From an uncultured Planctomycetaceae bacterium (GTDB lineage Bacteria; Planctomycetota; Planctomycetia; Pirellulales; Pirellulaceae), in the NCBI GenBank assembly GCA_937967755.1, contig CALBTA010000372.1:1-12167 (forward strand): a stretch of DNA of 12,167 nucleotides, given 5' to 3'. Shown here one piece after another: positions 6,174 through 12,167 of the stretch. The translations under genes and the position numbers were made by a program. How positions within the stretch are numbered: the first letter of the stretch is position 1; the number at the start of each line of letters is the position of its first letter. Under the pieces are notes generated by a model. The model saw only the letters and a program-made list of their open reading frames with translations, did no database searches and was not told the DNA's origin.

Positions 6174-8207
6174 TCACTTCGGTGGGAAAAACCGTGCCAG
6201 CCGTTTCTCGTCCGGGGGCGGGGTTATCAGGGAAACCAGCACGGTCGCCGCGGCTGAGCAGACGAACATCGTCAGCACGGGCATCGTTTCAATGTTCATT
6301 CCGCCGATGTGGAAATCAACGCTGTAACCCGCGTTCTTGGCGAAGTTGCTGGACCAGAACAGGTAAATCCATGAGACAATTGCCGCCAGCACGCCGGCGT
6401 ACGCGCCGAATTTCGTCAGCCGCCGCCAATAGACGGCCGCGAAGATGATCGGGAACAGCGAAGAAAACCCGCTGAAACACCAGACCCCCAACGTGAAGAC
6501 CCGGCGCGGTTCCATCAGGCTCAGGCCGTACGTGACAAGCACAATGGCGATGATGAACCCGCGGGCCATCATCACGTGCTGCTTGTCGGTGAAGCGCTCC
6601 TTTCCGCCATAATGCACGGCGACGTCTTCGGTGAACATCGTGCCGATGGATAGGAACTGGCTGTCGAGCGATGACATGATCGCGGCCAGAATGCCAGCGG
6701 TCAGCAGGCCGCCCAGCAACGGGCCGGTCAGTTCCTTCACCATGTGGGAAAGCACGGCGTTGGGCGGGAAGTGGGCCGGCACAACCGCGCGGCCGGTGTC
6801 GGGGTTAATGGCCGACGTAGCCCAAACGCCGACCAGCACGCAGGGAACCCAAACGATCATGATGAAGACCGGATGGGCGACGACCGGCAGTTTGAAACTG
6901 TTAGCACTTTTTGCCGTCAGCCAGTGCTGGAACAAGTGCGGAAACATGCCAACCGAAAACGGTACCAGCAAGTAGGTCAGGAACTTCCACTTGTTCAACG
7001 GGTGAGGCTTCTCAGGCGACCAGCTTGTCGCTTTATAAACGCCCCAGGCCTTCTTGTGAGTCCAATTGTTCCCCGCCTCAGGGTTGGCCGGGTCGAGCAG
7101 TTCGTTGGGGTGGCCGATGTTGCTGGCGAAGATCTTTTCCGCCTTGGGCTTCCAGGTTTCGTCGGCCTTGCGGTCGAAGGCCGAAAGGGGCAGCGGAGTT
7201 CCGTCCGCCTCGAACAACGCTGTGTCATCCTCGGGCAACTCACGATCGTCCTGGATGATCATCGCCTTGAGTTGCTCTGCGTCTGAGAGTTCATACAGCC
7301 CGTTCTTCTTTGCGAAGACCGCTTCGGCTCGCCGCTGCCAGCCGGGCATTTTGGGTGGGAATTCGGCGTGCGCCTGTTCGACCTGCGCGGCCGTAAGTTC
7401 CAGGCCCTTTTCTTTCACGGCGTAGTTGTAAAGCGCCAGCGGTTTCCATTTGGCGAATTCCTCTTCGTAGGTCGCGACTTCCTCCGGCGTGACCGACCGC
7501 ATCAGTTTGCTGGGATGCTTTTCCAGCACGGCATTGCTGGCCGCTTTCACACCGCCAATTTTTCCGGCGATCAGAAAGAACGTCACCACGCCGAGGATCA
7601 TGAACACGATGGTTTGAAAAGTATTGGCCCAGGCAGTGCCCCGCATGCCGCCGAAGAAAACGTAGATCAACACGACACCGCAAATGACCGCCGAACCGAG
7701 CCACTTCGGCACACCGTAGTCGGCATTGGCGAAGGCGGATGAGAACGCCCCTTCGGTCACGCTGTTGATCACCACGCCGGAGGCCATTACGCCGATCAAC
7801 AAGTACGGAACGACCAGCCCGACCAGGATCGGAAACAACAGCAGCCCGATCTTGTCGCTGCCCAGCCGGTCGCGGAAATACTGAATCTGCGTCTTGTAGC
7901 CATACTTCCTCCCCAGCGACCACAATTTCACCCCCAGCAGAAAGAAGCACAGCGAGTGAATGATTCCGCTGGACGACGCCAGCATTCCGTAAACTCCAAT
8001 CCCTTCCTTGAACGACTCGCCGGTCGAACCGACCAGGGCGAAGGCGGTCATGGTGGTGCCGAAGATCGACATCAACAGCAGGAACGGGCCGATGCTGTGG
8101 CTGGCCAGCATGTAGTCGGCGCTGGTCCCTTTGAACAACCGGCTGGAAAACAGCCCCAGCCCCAACAGCAGCGAGAGGTAGAACGCAATGATGATCAGTT
8201 CGGTCAT
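6174..8207 (-). CDS. Sodium:solute symporter (SSS family) with large hydrophilic insertion
   Basis: This is an inner-membrane secondary transporter of the SSS/PutP-PanF fold, using a sodium gradient to import an organic solute. The 677 residues contain the family signature region IYVFFGGMRGTAWANTFQ (181-198) and the sodium-site helix AAIMSSLDSQ (508-517), whose Ser pair matches the Na2-site serines of vSGLT. Between a helix ending near 221 and one starting near 407 lies a hydrophilic stretch of about 180 residues where SSS proteins usually have a short loop. It explains the excess over the usual 480-550 residues. The start at 8207 is chosen over an upstream ATG (8264) because it has a strong AGGAGG 7 bases upstream, gives a typical N-terminus (MTELIIIAFY) and overlaps the previous gene by ATGA. 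DUF3311 partners often accompany SSS transporters. Substrate is not predictable. Confidence 0.93.
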   Translation of the reverse strand: MTELIIIAFYLSLLLGLGLFSSRLFKGTSADYMLASHSIGPFLLLMSIFGTTMTAFALVGSTGESFKEGIGVYGMLASSSGIIHSLCFFLLGVKLWSLGRKYGYKTQIQYFRDRLGSDKIGLLLFPILVGLVVPYLLIGVMASGVVINSVTEGAFSSAFANADYGVPKWLGSAVICGVVLIYVFFGGMRGTAWANTFQTIVFMILGVVTFFLIAGKIGGVKAASNAVLEKHPSKLMRSVTPEEVATYEEEFAKWKPLALYNYAVKEKGLELTAAQVEQAHAEFPPKMPGWQRRAEAVFAKKNGLYELSDAEQLKAMIIQDDRELPEDDTALFEADGTPLPLSAFDRKADETWKPKAEKIFASNIGHPNELLDPANPEAGNNWTHKKAWGVYKATSWSPEKPHPLNKWKFLTYLLVPFSVGMFPHLFQHWLTAKSANSFKLPVVAHPVFIMIVWVPCVLVGVWATSAINPDTGRAVVPAHFPPNAVLSHMVKELTGPLLGGLLTAGILAAIMSSLDSQFLSIGTMFTEDVAVHYGGKERFTDKQHVMMARGFIIAIVLVTYGLSLMEPRRVFTLGVWCFSGFSSLFPIIFAAVYWRRLTKFGAYAGVLAAIVSWIYLFWSSNFAKNAGYSVDFHIGGMNIETMPVLTMFVCSAAATVLVSLITPPPDEKRLARFFPPK

Positions 8208-8452
8208 TGGCCCGCCTCCTCTCCGCCGGCGGGCTTGGTGTCTTCTTCTAATTCTTCCGGCCAAATGAACAGCGTCGCCAGGTACCAGGTGAACGCCGCG
8301 GCCATCGAAATACAGGCGTGGTACAGCAGCCCAATCGGCATGAAGCCCAGCACCAGCGTGTTGTCATCCCAAAACCAATTGTCTTGGTGAATGATGACCA
8401 GCAGCAGAACCAGGCCCCAGACGAGAAAGGCCAGCGGAGATTTTTTCTTCAT
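8204..8452 (-). CDS. DUF3311 small membrane protein, symporter partner
   Basis: The 82-residue protein has two hydrophobic helices (about 7-22 and 36-63) around a short loop (HQDNWFWDDNTLVLG), then an acidic hydrophilic tail (EELEEDTKPAGGEEAGQ). The pattern W-x-x-PxxLLYHxxISxxxAFxW is that of DUF3311 (YhdT-like) proteins, which are commonly encoded directly before SSS symporters of the PanF type. Here the TGA overlaps the symporter ATG in an ATGA, indicating translational coupling and a probable physical or functional partnership. The role of the family is not established. The ATG at 8452 lacks a Shine-Dalgarno sequence but gives a typical Lys-rich N-terminus before the first helix. Confidence 0.88.
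   Translation of the reverse strand: MKKKSPLAFLVWGLVLLLVIIHQDNWFWDDNTLVLGFMPIGLLYHACISMAAAFTWYLATLFIWPEELEEDTKPAGGEEAGQ
8215..8220 (-). promoter_or_regulatory. Strong Shine-Dalgarno sequence of the symporter gene
   Basis: AGGAGG on the minus strand ends 7 bases before the ATG at 8207 and lies inside the end of the DUF3311 gene. It decides the symporter start and stands out because most other starts in this window have no such signal. Confidence 0.8.
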
Positions 8453-8494
8453 CAGCGCAATGCAACAGGCAGGAGGCGAAGGGCGGGAACATCA

Positions 8495-8516
8495 GGTGCG
8501 GCTAGTTTACCGCACC
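8495..8516 (-). terminator. Perfect inverted repeat between the S74 gene and the DUF3311-symporter operon
   Basis: GGTGCGG (8495-8501) and CCGCACC (8510-8516) form a 7-bp stem with an 8-base loop. It lies 46 bp after the S74 stop codon and 42 bp before the DUF3311 start. No U-tract follows on the minus strand. The loop contains the TAAACT that is a candidate -10 for the DUF3311 gene, so the palindrome could equally be an operator over a promoter. Confidence 0.35.
8504..8512 (-). promoter_or_regulatory. Candidate -10 region upstream of the DUF3311-symporter operon (shared 9-mer)
   Basis: CGGTAAACT on the minus strand is identical to the 9-mer upstream of rpsR. It lies 51 bp before the DUF3311 ATG, a plausible promoter distance. 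No good -35 is visible at 16-18 bp. Weak prediction. Confidence 0.2.
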
Positions 8517-8562
8517 CGAATTCCCCCTGCCAGCGGATGACCAGCCTGCTTTCCTCGCGAAA

Positions 8563-10002
8563 TCAATCGCGCTGCAGAATCGCCTCTTCCAGCCGCTCGA
8601 GTCGGTCTCGCAGCTGCCGAATCTCGTCATCTTTTGCCGAGACTTCCTGCTCCAACTTTTTGTTGAGCGCCTGAATCGAAGCCAACGCCACGCCGTCTTT
8701 ATCCATCGCGGCGATAGTTTTTTCGTTCTCGCCTAGATCAAACGCTTCGCGGAAGTCCTCAGCAATCGGGCCCATGTGGCGGATCGACTTCTCGTCGTGC
8801 TTGTAGTTCCAGGTGGTGATGTCGAGGTCGACGACTTTGGCGAGAACTTCTTCACAATCCACTGCCTGAAAGTTCTCCTTGGTTTCGCGCGACGAGCCTT
8901 CTGTCAGCGAACCTTGGATAATCATGTTGCCGTTGGGTTGCATGATGTGCCGCGGGGCACCGCCTGGCCCGATGATGACCTGCCCAGCAGGCGTGATACC
9001 CATTTCGCGCCCGCCGGTGCCGACCAGTGAAATATTGAAATTCCCCGCCGAATCGTTGGTGAACTCCCACTGCCGCGAGTTCGACGTGTTTTCCAAAGAG
9101 AAACGCACACCGCCGTTGTTCTGCAGGTTCATCAACTGACGAATCGCCGTCGTGCCGCTGGTTTCTTCGACCTTCAGCGCCGCCGTGCCGTCGTCGCGGA
9201 AGACGTGCAGCGGCGCGTCGATAGCAGCTGTTCCGATGCCGACACCGGAGGAACTCGCCACAACGCTGTTGGTGGGTGCGCCATTGATCAGCTTCAGGAC
9301 GCCAGAATTCCCATTCGGATCAGAAAACCACAGTGAGCCACTCCCCGGATCGAGCCGCCAGTCGCCAGTCGTACCCGACGCGTCCAGCAAAATGTCACCG
9401 CCACCGCCGACATGAAGATCCTCTTGAATCGATCCTTTCGCAACGCCACCGATGCCAACATTACCCGAAGAATTGATCGTCAACGCATCGTTGGGCGCGC
9501 TCAGGTCAATTTCCAAGGGTTCGTCGTAGGAGCCAGCGCCTGAGCGAACGCCAAGTTCAAAACTGTCAAGACTGCTGCTGACATGAAACTGGGCGGATGT
9601 GCCAGTTGGGGTTGTAGACAGGGCCATTATCGCGCGGTCGGTGCTGCCGGAGTTGCCGAAGATCTCTAACGAGTGGTCCCCGAATTGAGTCTGAGCGCCA
9701 TGCACTGCGATGTTGCCGCGATCATCCAGGACGAGCTGATTCGTGTCCGCGTCTTCGTGGATACGAAAGACGCGGGCTGAGTTATCGATAGAGTCGATCT
9801 CCAAGTGGCCAGCGGACGTGTTCATCCGAAAATCATGGGTGTCGTTGGTATCATCGAAAATCAGGTTGGGGAAAGTTCCCGTGATCGTCACTGAGTCGTT
9901 GAATGTCTCTGCCAGGTAGGAACGCGCGGCATACGTTGCTCCTAACGAGAGCATGGCCAAGAATACTACAAGGTAACCGAGGTGAATGCGGATTGATTTC
10001 AT
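8563..10002 (-). CDS. Secreted or membrane-anchored tail-fibre-like protein with S74 intramolecular chaperone domain
   Basis: The 479-residue protein has an N-terminal signal or anchor helix (about 8-25, ending GATYAA). A Gly/Ser/Asn/Asp-rich beta region with tail-fibre-like repeats follows (SSGNVGIG 178-185, SSGVGIG 251-257, LHV units at 196 and 265). The C-terminus holds a Peptidase_S74 chaperone domain (about 368-445) and a coiled coil (445-476). In S74 domains a Ser-Lys dyad five residues apart self-cleaves after trimerisation, as known for endosialidase tail spikes and MYRF. Here Ser370 and Lys375 keep that spacing (SSRETKEN), with Ser where many members have Asp. An ATG at 10044 would add 14 residues before the hydrophobic segment; ATG 10002 is preferred because GAGGA lies 8 bases upstream and MKSIR precedes the helix directly. 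The secreted coiled-coil gene ends 111 bp upstream. A trimeric surface fibre is the likely product. No phage genes surround it. Confidence 0.87.
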   Translation of the reverse strand: MKSIRIHLGYLVVFLAMLSLGATYAARSYLAETFNDSVTITGTFPNLIFDDTNDTHDFRMNTSAGHLEIDSIDNSARVFRIHEDADTNQLVLDDRGNIAVHGAQTQFGDHSLEIFGNSGSTDRAIMALSTTPTGTSAQFHVSSSLDSFELGVRSGAGSYDEPLEIDLSAPNDALTINSSGNVGIGGVAKGSIQEDLHVGGGGDILLDASGTTGDWRLDPGSGSLWFSDPNGNSGVLKLINGAPTNSVVASSSGVGIGTAAIDAPLHVFRDDGTAALKVEETSGTTAIRQLMNLQNNGGVRFSLENTSNSRQWEFTNDSAGNFNISLVGTGGREMGITPAGQVIIGPGGAPRHIMQPNGNMIIQGSLTEGSSRETKENFQAVDCEEVLAKVVDLDITTWNYKHDEKSIRHMGPIAEDFREAFDLGENEKTIAAMDKDGVALASIQALNKKLEQEVSAKDDEIRQLRDRLERLEEAILQRD

Positions 10003-10010
10003 GGTGGTTT

Positions 10011-10015
10011 TCCTC
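10011..10015 (-). promoter_or_regulatory. Ribosome-binding site of the S74 gene
   Basis: GAGGA on the minus strand, 8 bases before the ATG at 10002, supports this start over the upstream ATG at 10044. Confidence 0.6.
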
Positions 10016-10083
10016 AAGTTCATCGAGAATGGTGGATTTGCCAAGGGTGCGTTGCCTGCTTCTGTTCTCGCTCAATTCGCCTT

Positions 10084-10111
10084 GGACGAGTTACTTGCAA
10101 ACCCGTCCTAC
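10084..10111 (-). repeat. GTAGGACGG hairpin element between the coiled-coil and S74 genes
   Basis: On the minus strand GGACGGGTT pairs with AACTCGTCC over 9 bp including one G-U, with a 7-base loop (10084-10092 with 10100-10108). It begins two bases after the TAA of the upstream gene. Its left end GTAGGACGG (10111-10103) is identical to the left end of the compound palindrome at 3595-3603, so the two look like members of one dispersed family. It lacks a U-tract but may act as a transcript-end or processing hairpin. Confidence 0.55.
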
Positions 10112-10113
10112 TG

Positions 10114-10767
10114 TTAGATCTCCGTCTTCCGAAGCTCTTCTTCCTCTTTGCGCTCGGGCGGAGTTAGCGCTTTGCGCTTGCGGCGCTCTTCGTCCAACTT
10201 CTTCAGTTGCTGTTGCCGGTTAAAGACTTTCACGCTGCCGCTCTTGTCGACAACAATCTGCCCCGACTTTTCGTAAAACTTGTACTCCGTCTCTTTCTGC
10301 TCGTTCATCAGTTCGCCGGCGGAAGCCCGCAGCTTGTTGGCTTCCGCGTAGAGCCGCTTCGCCTCTTCCGCTTCGCCCGTTTCCAGGGCAACTTCGCGCA
10401 GGGCCAGCAGTTTCCTGCGCTGGTCGAGAATTCCCGCAAGGTTGTTCTGGTCTTCCTGGATGCGGTTGGGAACGAACTCAATCCGGTAGCTGTAGATGCC
10501 CGGCTTCAGGCCCTCCTTCAGCGCGTTGAACGACGGGCTTTCCCCCTGCTCGAAGTGCTTCTTCAGGTTGATATCCTTTCCAGCGATTTGCAGCGTGACC
10601 TTGCCGTGCGTCTCCAAGGCTTTCCAAATCAGCGCATCGCTCGCTACGGTTGGCGCGTGAAGATCGGCATCGGGTGGCTGCCCTTCGGGCTGGGTTTCTT
10701 GTCCGTAGAGGAGGGCAGAGTACAGCGGCAGCGTGAGCGCCGCGAGGATCAAGCGAGAGTTGGGCAT
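10114..10767 (-). CDS. Secreted coiled-coil protein of unknown function, upstream of S74 gene
   Basis: I do not recognise a named family. The 217-residue product begins with a clear signal peptide (hydrophobic 7-21, possible cleavage near YGQ 21-23). A short beta-type segment follows, with GKVTLQIAGKDINL (55-68) and LKPGIYSYRIEFVP (87-100), as in small beta-sandwich modules. Next comes a charged helical region (about 102-167) and a final very basic/acidic helical tail (183-217). The protein therefore probably acts outside the inner membrane. A GGAGG 5 bases before the ATG supports the start. Its position directly before the S74 gene, with only a hairpin between, suggests the pair is expressed together. 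It could help assemble or anchor the fibre; that is inference. Confidence 0.75.
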   Translation of the reverse strand: MPNSRLILAALTLPLYSALLYGQETQPEGQPPDADLHAPTVASDALIWKALETHGKVTLQIAGKDINLKKHFEQGESPSFNALKEGLKPGIYSYRIEFVPNRIQEDQNNLAGILDQRRKLLALREVALETGEAEEAKRLYAEANKLRASAGELMNEQKETEYKFYEKSGQIVVDKSGSVKVFNRQQQLKKLDEERRKRKALTPPERKEEEELRKTEI

Positions 10768-10772
10768 GAGGG

Positions 10773-10777
10773 CCTCC
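10773..10777 (-). promoter_or_regulatory. Ribosome-binding site of the secreted coiled-coil gene
   Basis: GGAGG on the minus strand, 5 bases before ATG 10767. One of only three clear Shine-Dalgarno sites in the window. Confidence 0.65.
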
Positions 10778-10796
10778 GATAGAAGCAGGGGGTAAA

Positions 10797-10810
10797 GCTA
10801 GAAAACTAGC
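10797..10810. promoter_or_regulatory. Short perfect palindrome in the leader of the coiled-coil gene
   Basis: GCTAG and CTAGC flank AAAA (5-bp stem, tetraloop), 30 bp upstream of the start codon at 10767. It could be an operator half-site pair or a leader hairpin. A possible -35 (TTGACG, minus strand, 10862-10857) lies further upstream but has no convincing -10. Weak evidence. Confidence 0.25.
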
Positions 10811-10944
10811 CCTCAATCGGCGGCAATGCCAATTCCCCTAAATCGGGGATAGCGCCCGTCAAAAGTGTTTGATTCGTGGGCAAATCGCGGACTCAGGCCT
10901 TAAAGTTTGCCTGATCCGAAAGCTCAGACGGCAAGCGGGGACAA

Positions 10945-10960
10945 GCGCAAGAGGTTGCGC
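10945..10960 (-). terminator. Hairpin downstream of the LuxR-type gene
   Basis: GCGCAA (10945-10950) and TTGCGC (10955-10960) form a perfect 6-bp stem with a GAGG tetraloop on the plus strand (CCTC on the transcript), 57 bp past the LuxR stop. No U-tract follows. A second inverted repeat TCAGGC/GCCTGA lies at 10893-10914. The rest of the 250-bp spacer 10768-11017 holds no gene that I can support. Confidence 0.35.
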
Positions 10961-11017
10961 GCAGTCCGGGCCGCGGCCGCAGCGCGAATCGGGCAGTGCG
11001 AATTTGGGAGCGAGAAA

Positions 11018-11863
11018 CTAGTGAATGCTCAACGAATCGTCGTCGAGTACTGCGTAGTGGCCGGCGTCCGGGATCGCCAGTTCTCCGAATTGCCGATCGG
11101 TTCCGCGCATCACCTTGGCGAGCAGTTCCGACCGCGAACTAACCTCAAAATGATTGTGCAATGCCTTCACATAGTCGTGCACCGTGTGCGGGCTGATGCT
11201 CAGCTTTTCGGCGACCTGCTTTTCGCCGTCGCCCGTGCAAAGGTGCCACAAGACTTGCCGCTGCCGGGGCGAGAGTGAGCGGACGTTCTCCTCAATGGGA
11301 ACGGCCAGGTCGGTCATCCACATGCGAGCCAGCTCGGCGTGGAACAGCCGCAGCATCCGCCGCTCTCTCTGTCCATAACGGGGTTCGCCCAAAGCGCGAT
11401 AGATAATGATTGAGGTCAGCTTACCGATTTTCGGCGAAATCAGTTGGGAATGGACGAAGTGGTCTGCGCCGAAATCTTGATAATGTGTCTTGGGCAGCGG
11501 AGCGCCGTACCACTCGTCGTCGGGCAAAATGTCGTGACGGCATACTGTTGTAAATAGGGCGGGGTGGCGGATCATCCGGGCGAAGTAAGGGCCACCTGCG
11601 ACTTCTCCCGAATGTAGCATGCGATGCAATCGCAAATGCTCTTGCTCATCCTTGAGCCCAACCGCTAGTTGCAATTCCACAGTCGGGACTTCATCCGAAT
11701 TGGGCCGCGGCAAGCCAACCATCGCGCCGCTTCCGTGGCTGCCCTTGAACAGCTTACGCAGACCTTCCAGCGCGTGCGTCGGCCAACGGACCGGGTCGGC
11801 CCCCAGCGCGCGGACCTCTCCCAGCAGTTGGTAGATCGCCTTCAAATCGCGGTTATTGAGCAT
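11018..11863 (-). CDS. LuxR-family transcriptional regulator with unrecognised N-terminal domain
   Basis: The 281-residue protein ends in a LuxR/GerE-type helix-turn-helix: LSPRQRQVLWHLCTGDG (197-213), then EKQVAEKLSISPHTVHDYVKAL (214-235), with SPHTVHDYV as the recognition helix and a closing helix to about 254. This fits sequence-specific DNA binding. The N-terminal 190 residues show no receiver-domain Asp pocket and no clear autoinducer-binding signature; alternating beta/alpha segments (HGSGAMVGLP, LTSIIIYRAL) might be a GAF/PAS-like sensor, which I cannot confirm. A 27-residue tail follows the HTH. The gene lies 21 bp behind the partial S74 gene and is probably co-transcribed with it. 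The ATG at 11863 lacks a good Shine-Dalgarno sequence; a 10-bp tandem duplication occupies the gap. It may control its own unit or the next S74 unit downstream. Confidence 0.88.
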   Translation of the reverse strand: MLNNRDLKAIYQLLGEVRALGADPVRWPTHALEGLRKLFKGSHGSGAMVGLPRPNSDEVPTVELQLAVGLKDEQEHLRLHRMLHSGEVAGGPYFARMIRHPALFTTVCRHDILPDDEWYGAPLPKTHYQDFGADHFVHSQLISPKIGKLTSIIIYRALGEPRYGQRERRMLRLFHAELARMWMTDLAVPIEENVRSLSPRQRQVLWHLCTGDGEKQVAEKLSISPHTVHDYVKALHNHFEVSSRSELLAKVMRGTDRQFGELAIPDAGHYAVLDDDSLSIH

Positions 11864-11872
11864 CGAAACCGA

Positions 11873-11892
11873 TCTCAGTTGCTCTCAGTTGC
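11873..11892. repeat. Perfect 10-bp tandem duplication across the S74 stop codon
   Basis: TCTCAGTTGC occurs twice in a row (11873-11882 and 11883-11892). On the coding strand each copy is GCAACTGAGA. The upstream copy carries the functional TGA of the partial S74 gene, and the second repeats a TGA in another frame 10 bases on. Confidence 0.8.
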
Positions 11893-12167
11893 GGTCTTCC
11901 CCCGTCAGCGATTGTAAAACTTGCTCCATCGCTTGCAACCGATTTTCCAATTGGTCGATTCGCGCTTCCTTCTGCCGCAATTCCTTGTGCAACGCCTGAA
12001 TCGAAGCCAAGGCCACGCCGTCTTTGTCCATCGCGGCGATGGTGGTGTTGTTTTCGCCGAGTTCAAACGCTTCGCGAAAGTCTTCGGCGATCGGGCCGAT
12101 GTGGCGAACCTCGTCTTCGTCGTGCTTGTAGTTCCAAGTGGTGATCTCCATGTCGACAACCTTGGCC
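11885..12167 (-). CDS. C-terminal part of a second S74 chaperone-domain tail-fibre-like protein (cut by window edge)
   Basis: The reading frame is open to the window edge and starts with AKVVDMEITTWNYKHDED, so the true start lies outside. It is homologous residue by residue to the C-terminus of the complete S74 protein: TTWNYKHDE, GPIAEDFREAF, AAMDKDGVALASIQAL are shared or nearly so, followed by a coiled coil (KELRQKEARIDQLENRLQAMEQVL). The catalytic Ser-Lys part of the S74 domain lies beyond the window. The internal ATG at 12151 is not the real start, because the alignment to the paralogue continues upstream of it. Nucleotide similarity of the two copies is also plain (for example 8671-8720 against 11999-12048), indicating an old duplication. 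The LuxR-type gene begins 21 bp downstream. Confidence 0.9.
   Translation of the reverse strand, partial: AKVVDMEITTWNYKHDEDEVRHIGPIAEDFREAFELGENNTTIAAMDKDGVALASIQALHKELRQKEARIDQLENRLQAMEQVLQSLTGEDRN

Noticed and set aside
8208..8264. Upstream ATG extending the symporter by 19 residues
   Set aside because: The extension is Arg-rich, lies within the DUF3311 gene and would ignore the strong AGGAGG at 8215-8220.
8563..10002. Reading the S74 gene as part of a prophage
   Set aside because: The protein has a signal or anchor helix, and the neighbours are a symporter, a regulator and a secreted protein; no phage structural, packaging or integration gene is present.
10207..10782. Plus-strand open frame of 191 codons antisense to the secreted coiled-coil gene
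   Set aside because: It mirrors a minus-strand gene with a signal peptide and ribosome-binding site, and its own translation shows no recognisable domain. It is a product of high GC content.
10834..10862. Possible sigma-70 promoter with TTGACG on the minus strand before the coiled-coil gene
   Set aside because: The -35 matches 5 of 6, but no acceptable -10 lies 16-18 bp downstream (TAGGGG only).
10970..10985. GC-rich GCGGCCGC palindrome in the LuxR downstream spacer
   Set aside because: It is a short self-complementary GC run without a loop or conserved context, expected by chance in this composition.

Overview
The window reads as an ordinary chromosomal stretch of a GC-rich bacterium, most probably a planctomycete of the Pirellulales type. 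This rests on protein-family content only: paralogous secreted S74 'tail-fibre' proteins beside a LuxR-type regulator, a DUF3311 plus sodium:solute symporter pair, a prenyltransferase-repeat protein beside an FtsX-type exporter, and a basic-tailed bS18. No database search was possible. All eleven genes lie on the minus strand, so transcription runs from position 12167 towards 1. No convincing plus-strand gene, tRNA, rRNA, CRISPR array or transposase was seen.

Right part (12167 to 8563, in transcription order): the C-terminal end of one S74 chaperone-domain protein (cut by the window edge), a LuxR-type regulator 21 bp behind it, a 250-bp spacer with several small inverted repeats, a secreted coiled-coil protein of unknown function, and a complete membrane-anchored or secreted S74 protein. 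The two S74 C-termini are close paralogues. The arrangement looks like two related surface-protein units, one carrying its own regulator.

Middle part (8452 to 5798): a DUF3311 small membrane protein overlaps by 4 bp the start of a sodium:solute symporter that carries an unusual hydrophilic insertion of about 180 residues. Ribosomal protein bS18 follows, without its usual partners (rpsF, ssb, rplI) in view.

Left part (5714 to 16): a tight run of a hot-dog acyl-CoA thioesterase, a prenyltransferase-fold alpha/alpha-barrel protein that appears to lack the zinc ligands, a LolD/YbbA-like ABC ATPase and a ten-helix FtsX/MacB/YbbP-like permease of 1189 residues. A role in extracting or moving a lipid or other hydrophobic substrate is a reasonable inference.

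The most striking non-coding structures are a 7-bp tandem repeat at the barrel/ATPase junction that supplies both a stop and a start codon in all three frames, and a palindromic GTAGGACGG element present in two intergenic copies, one a compound three-stem structure just before the permease start.
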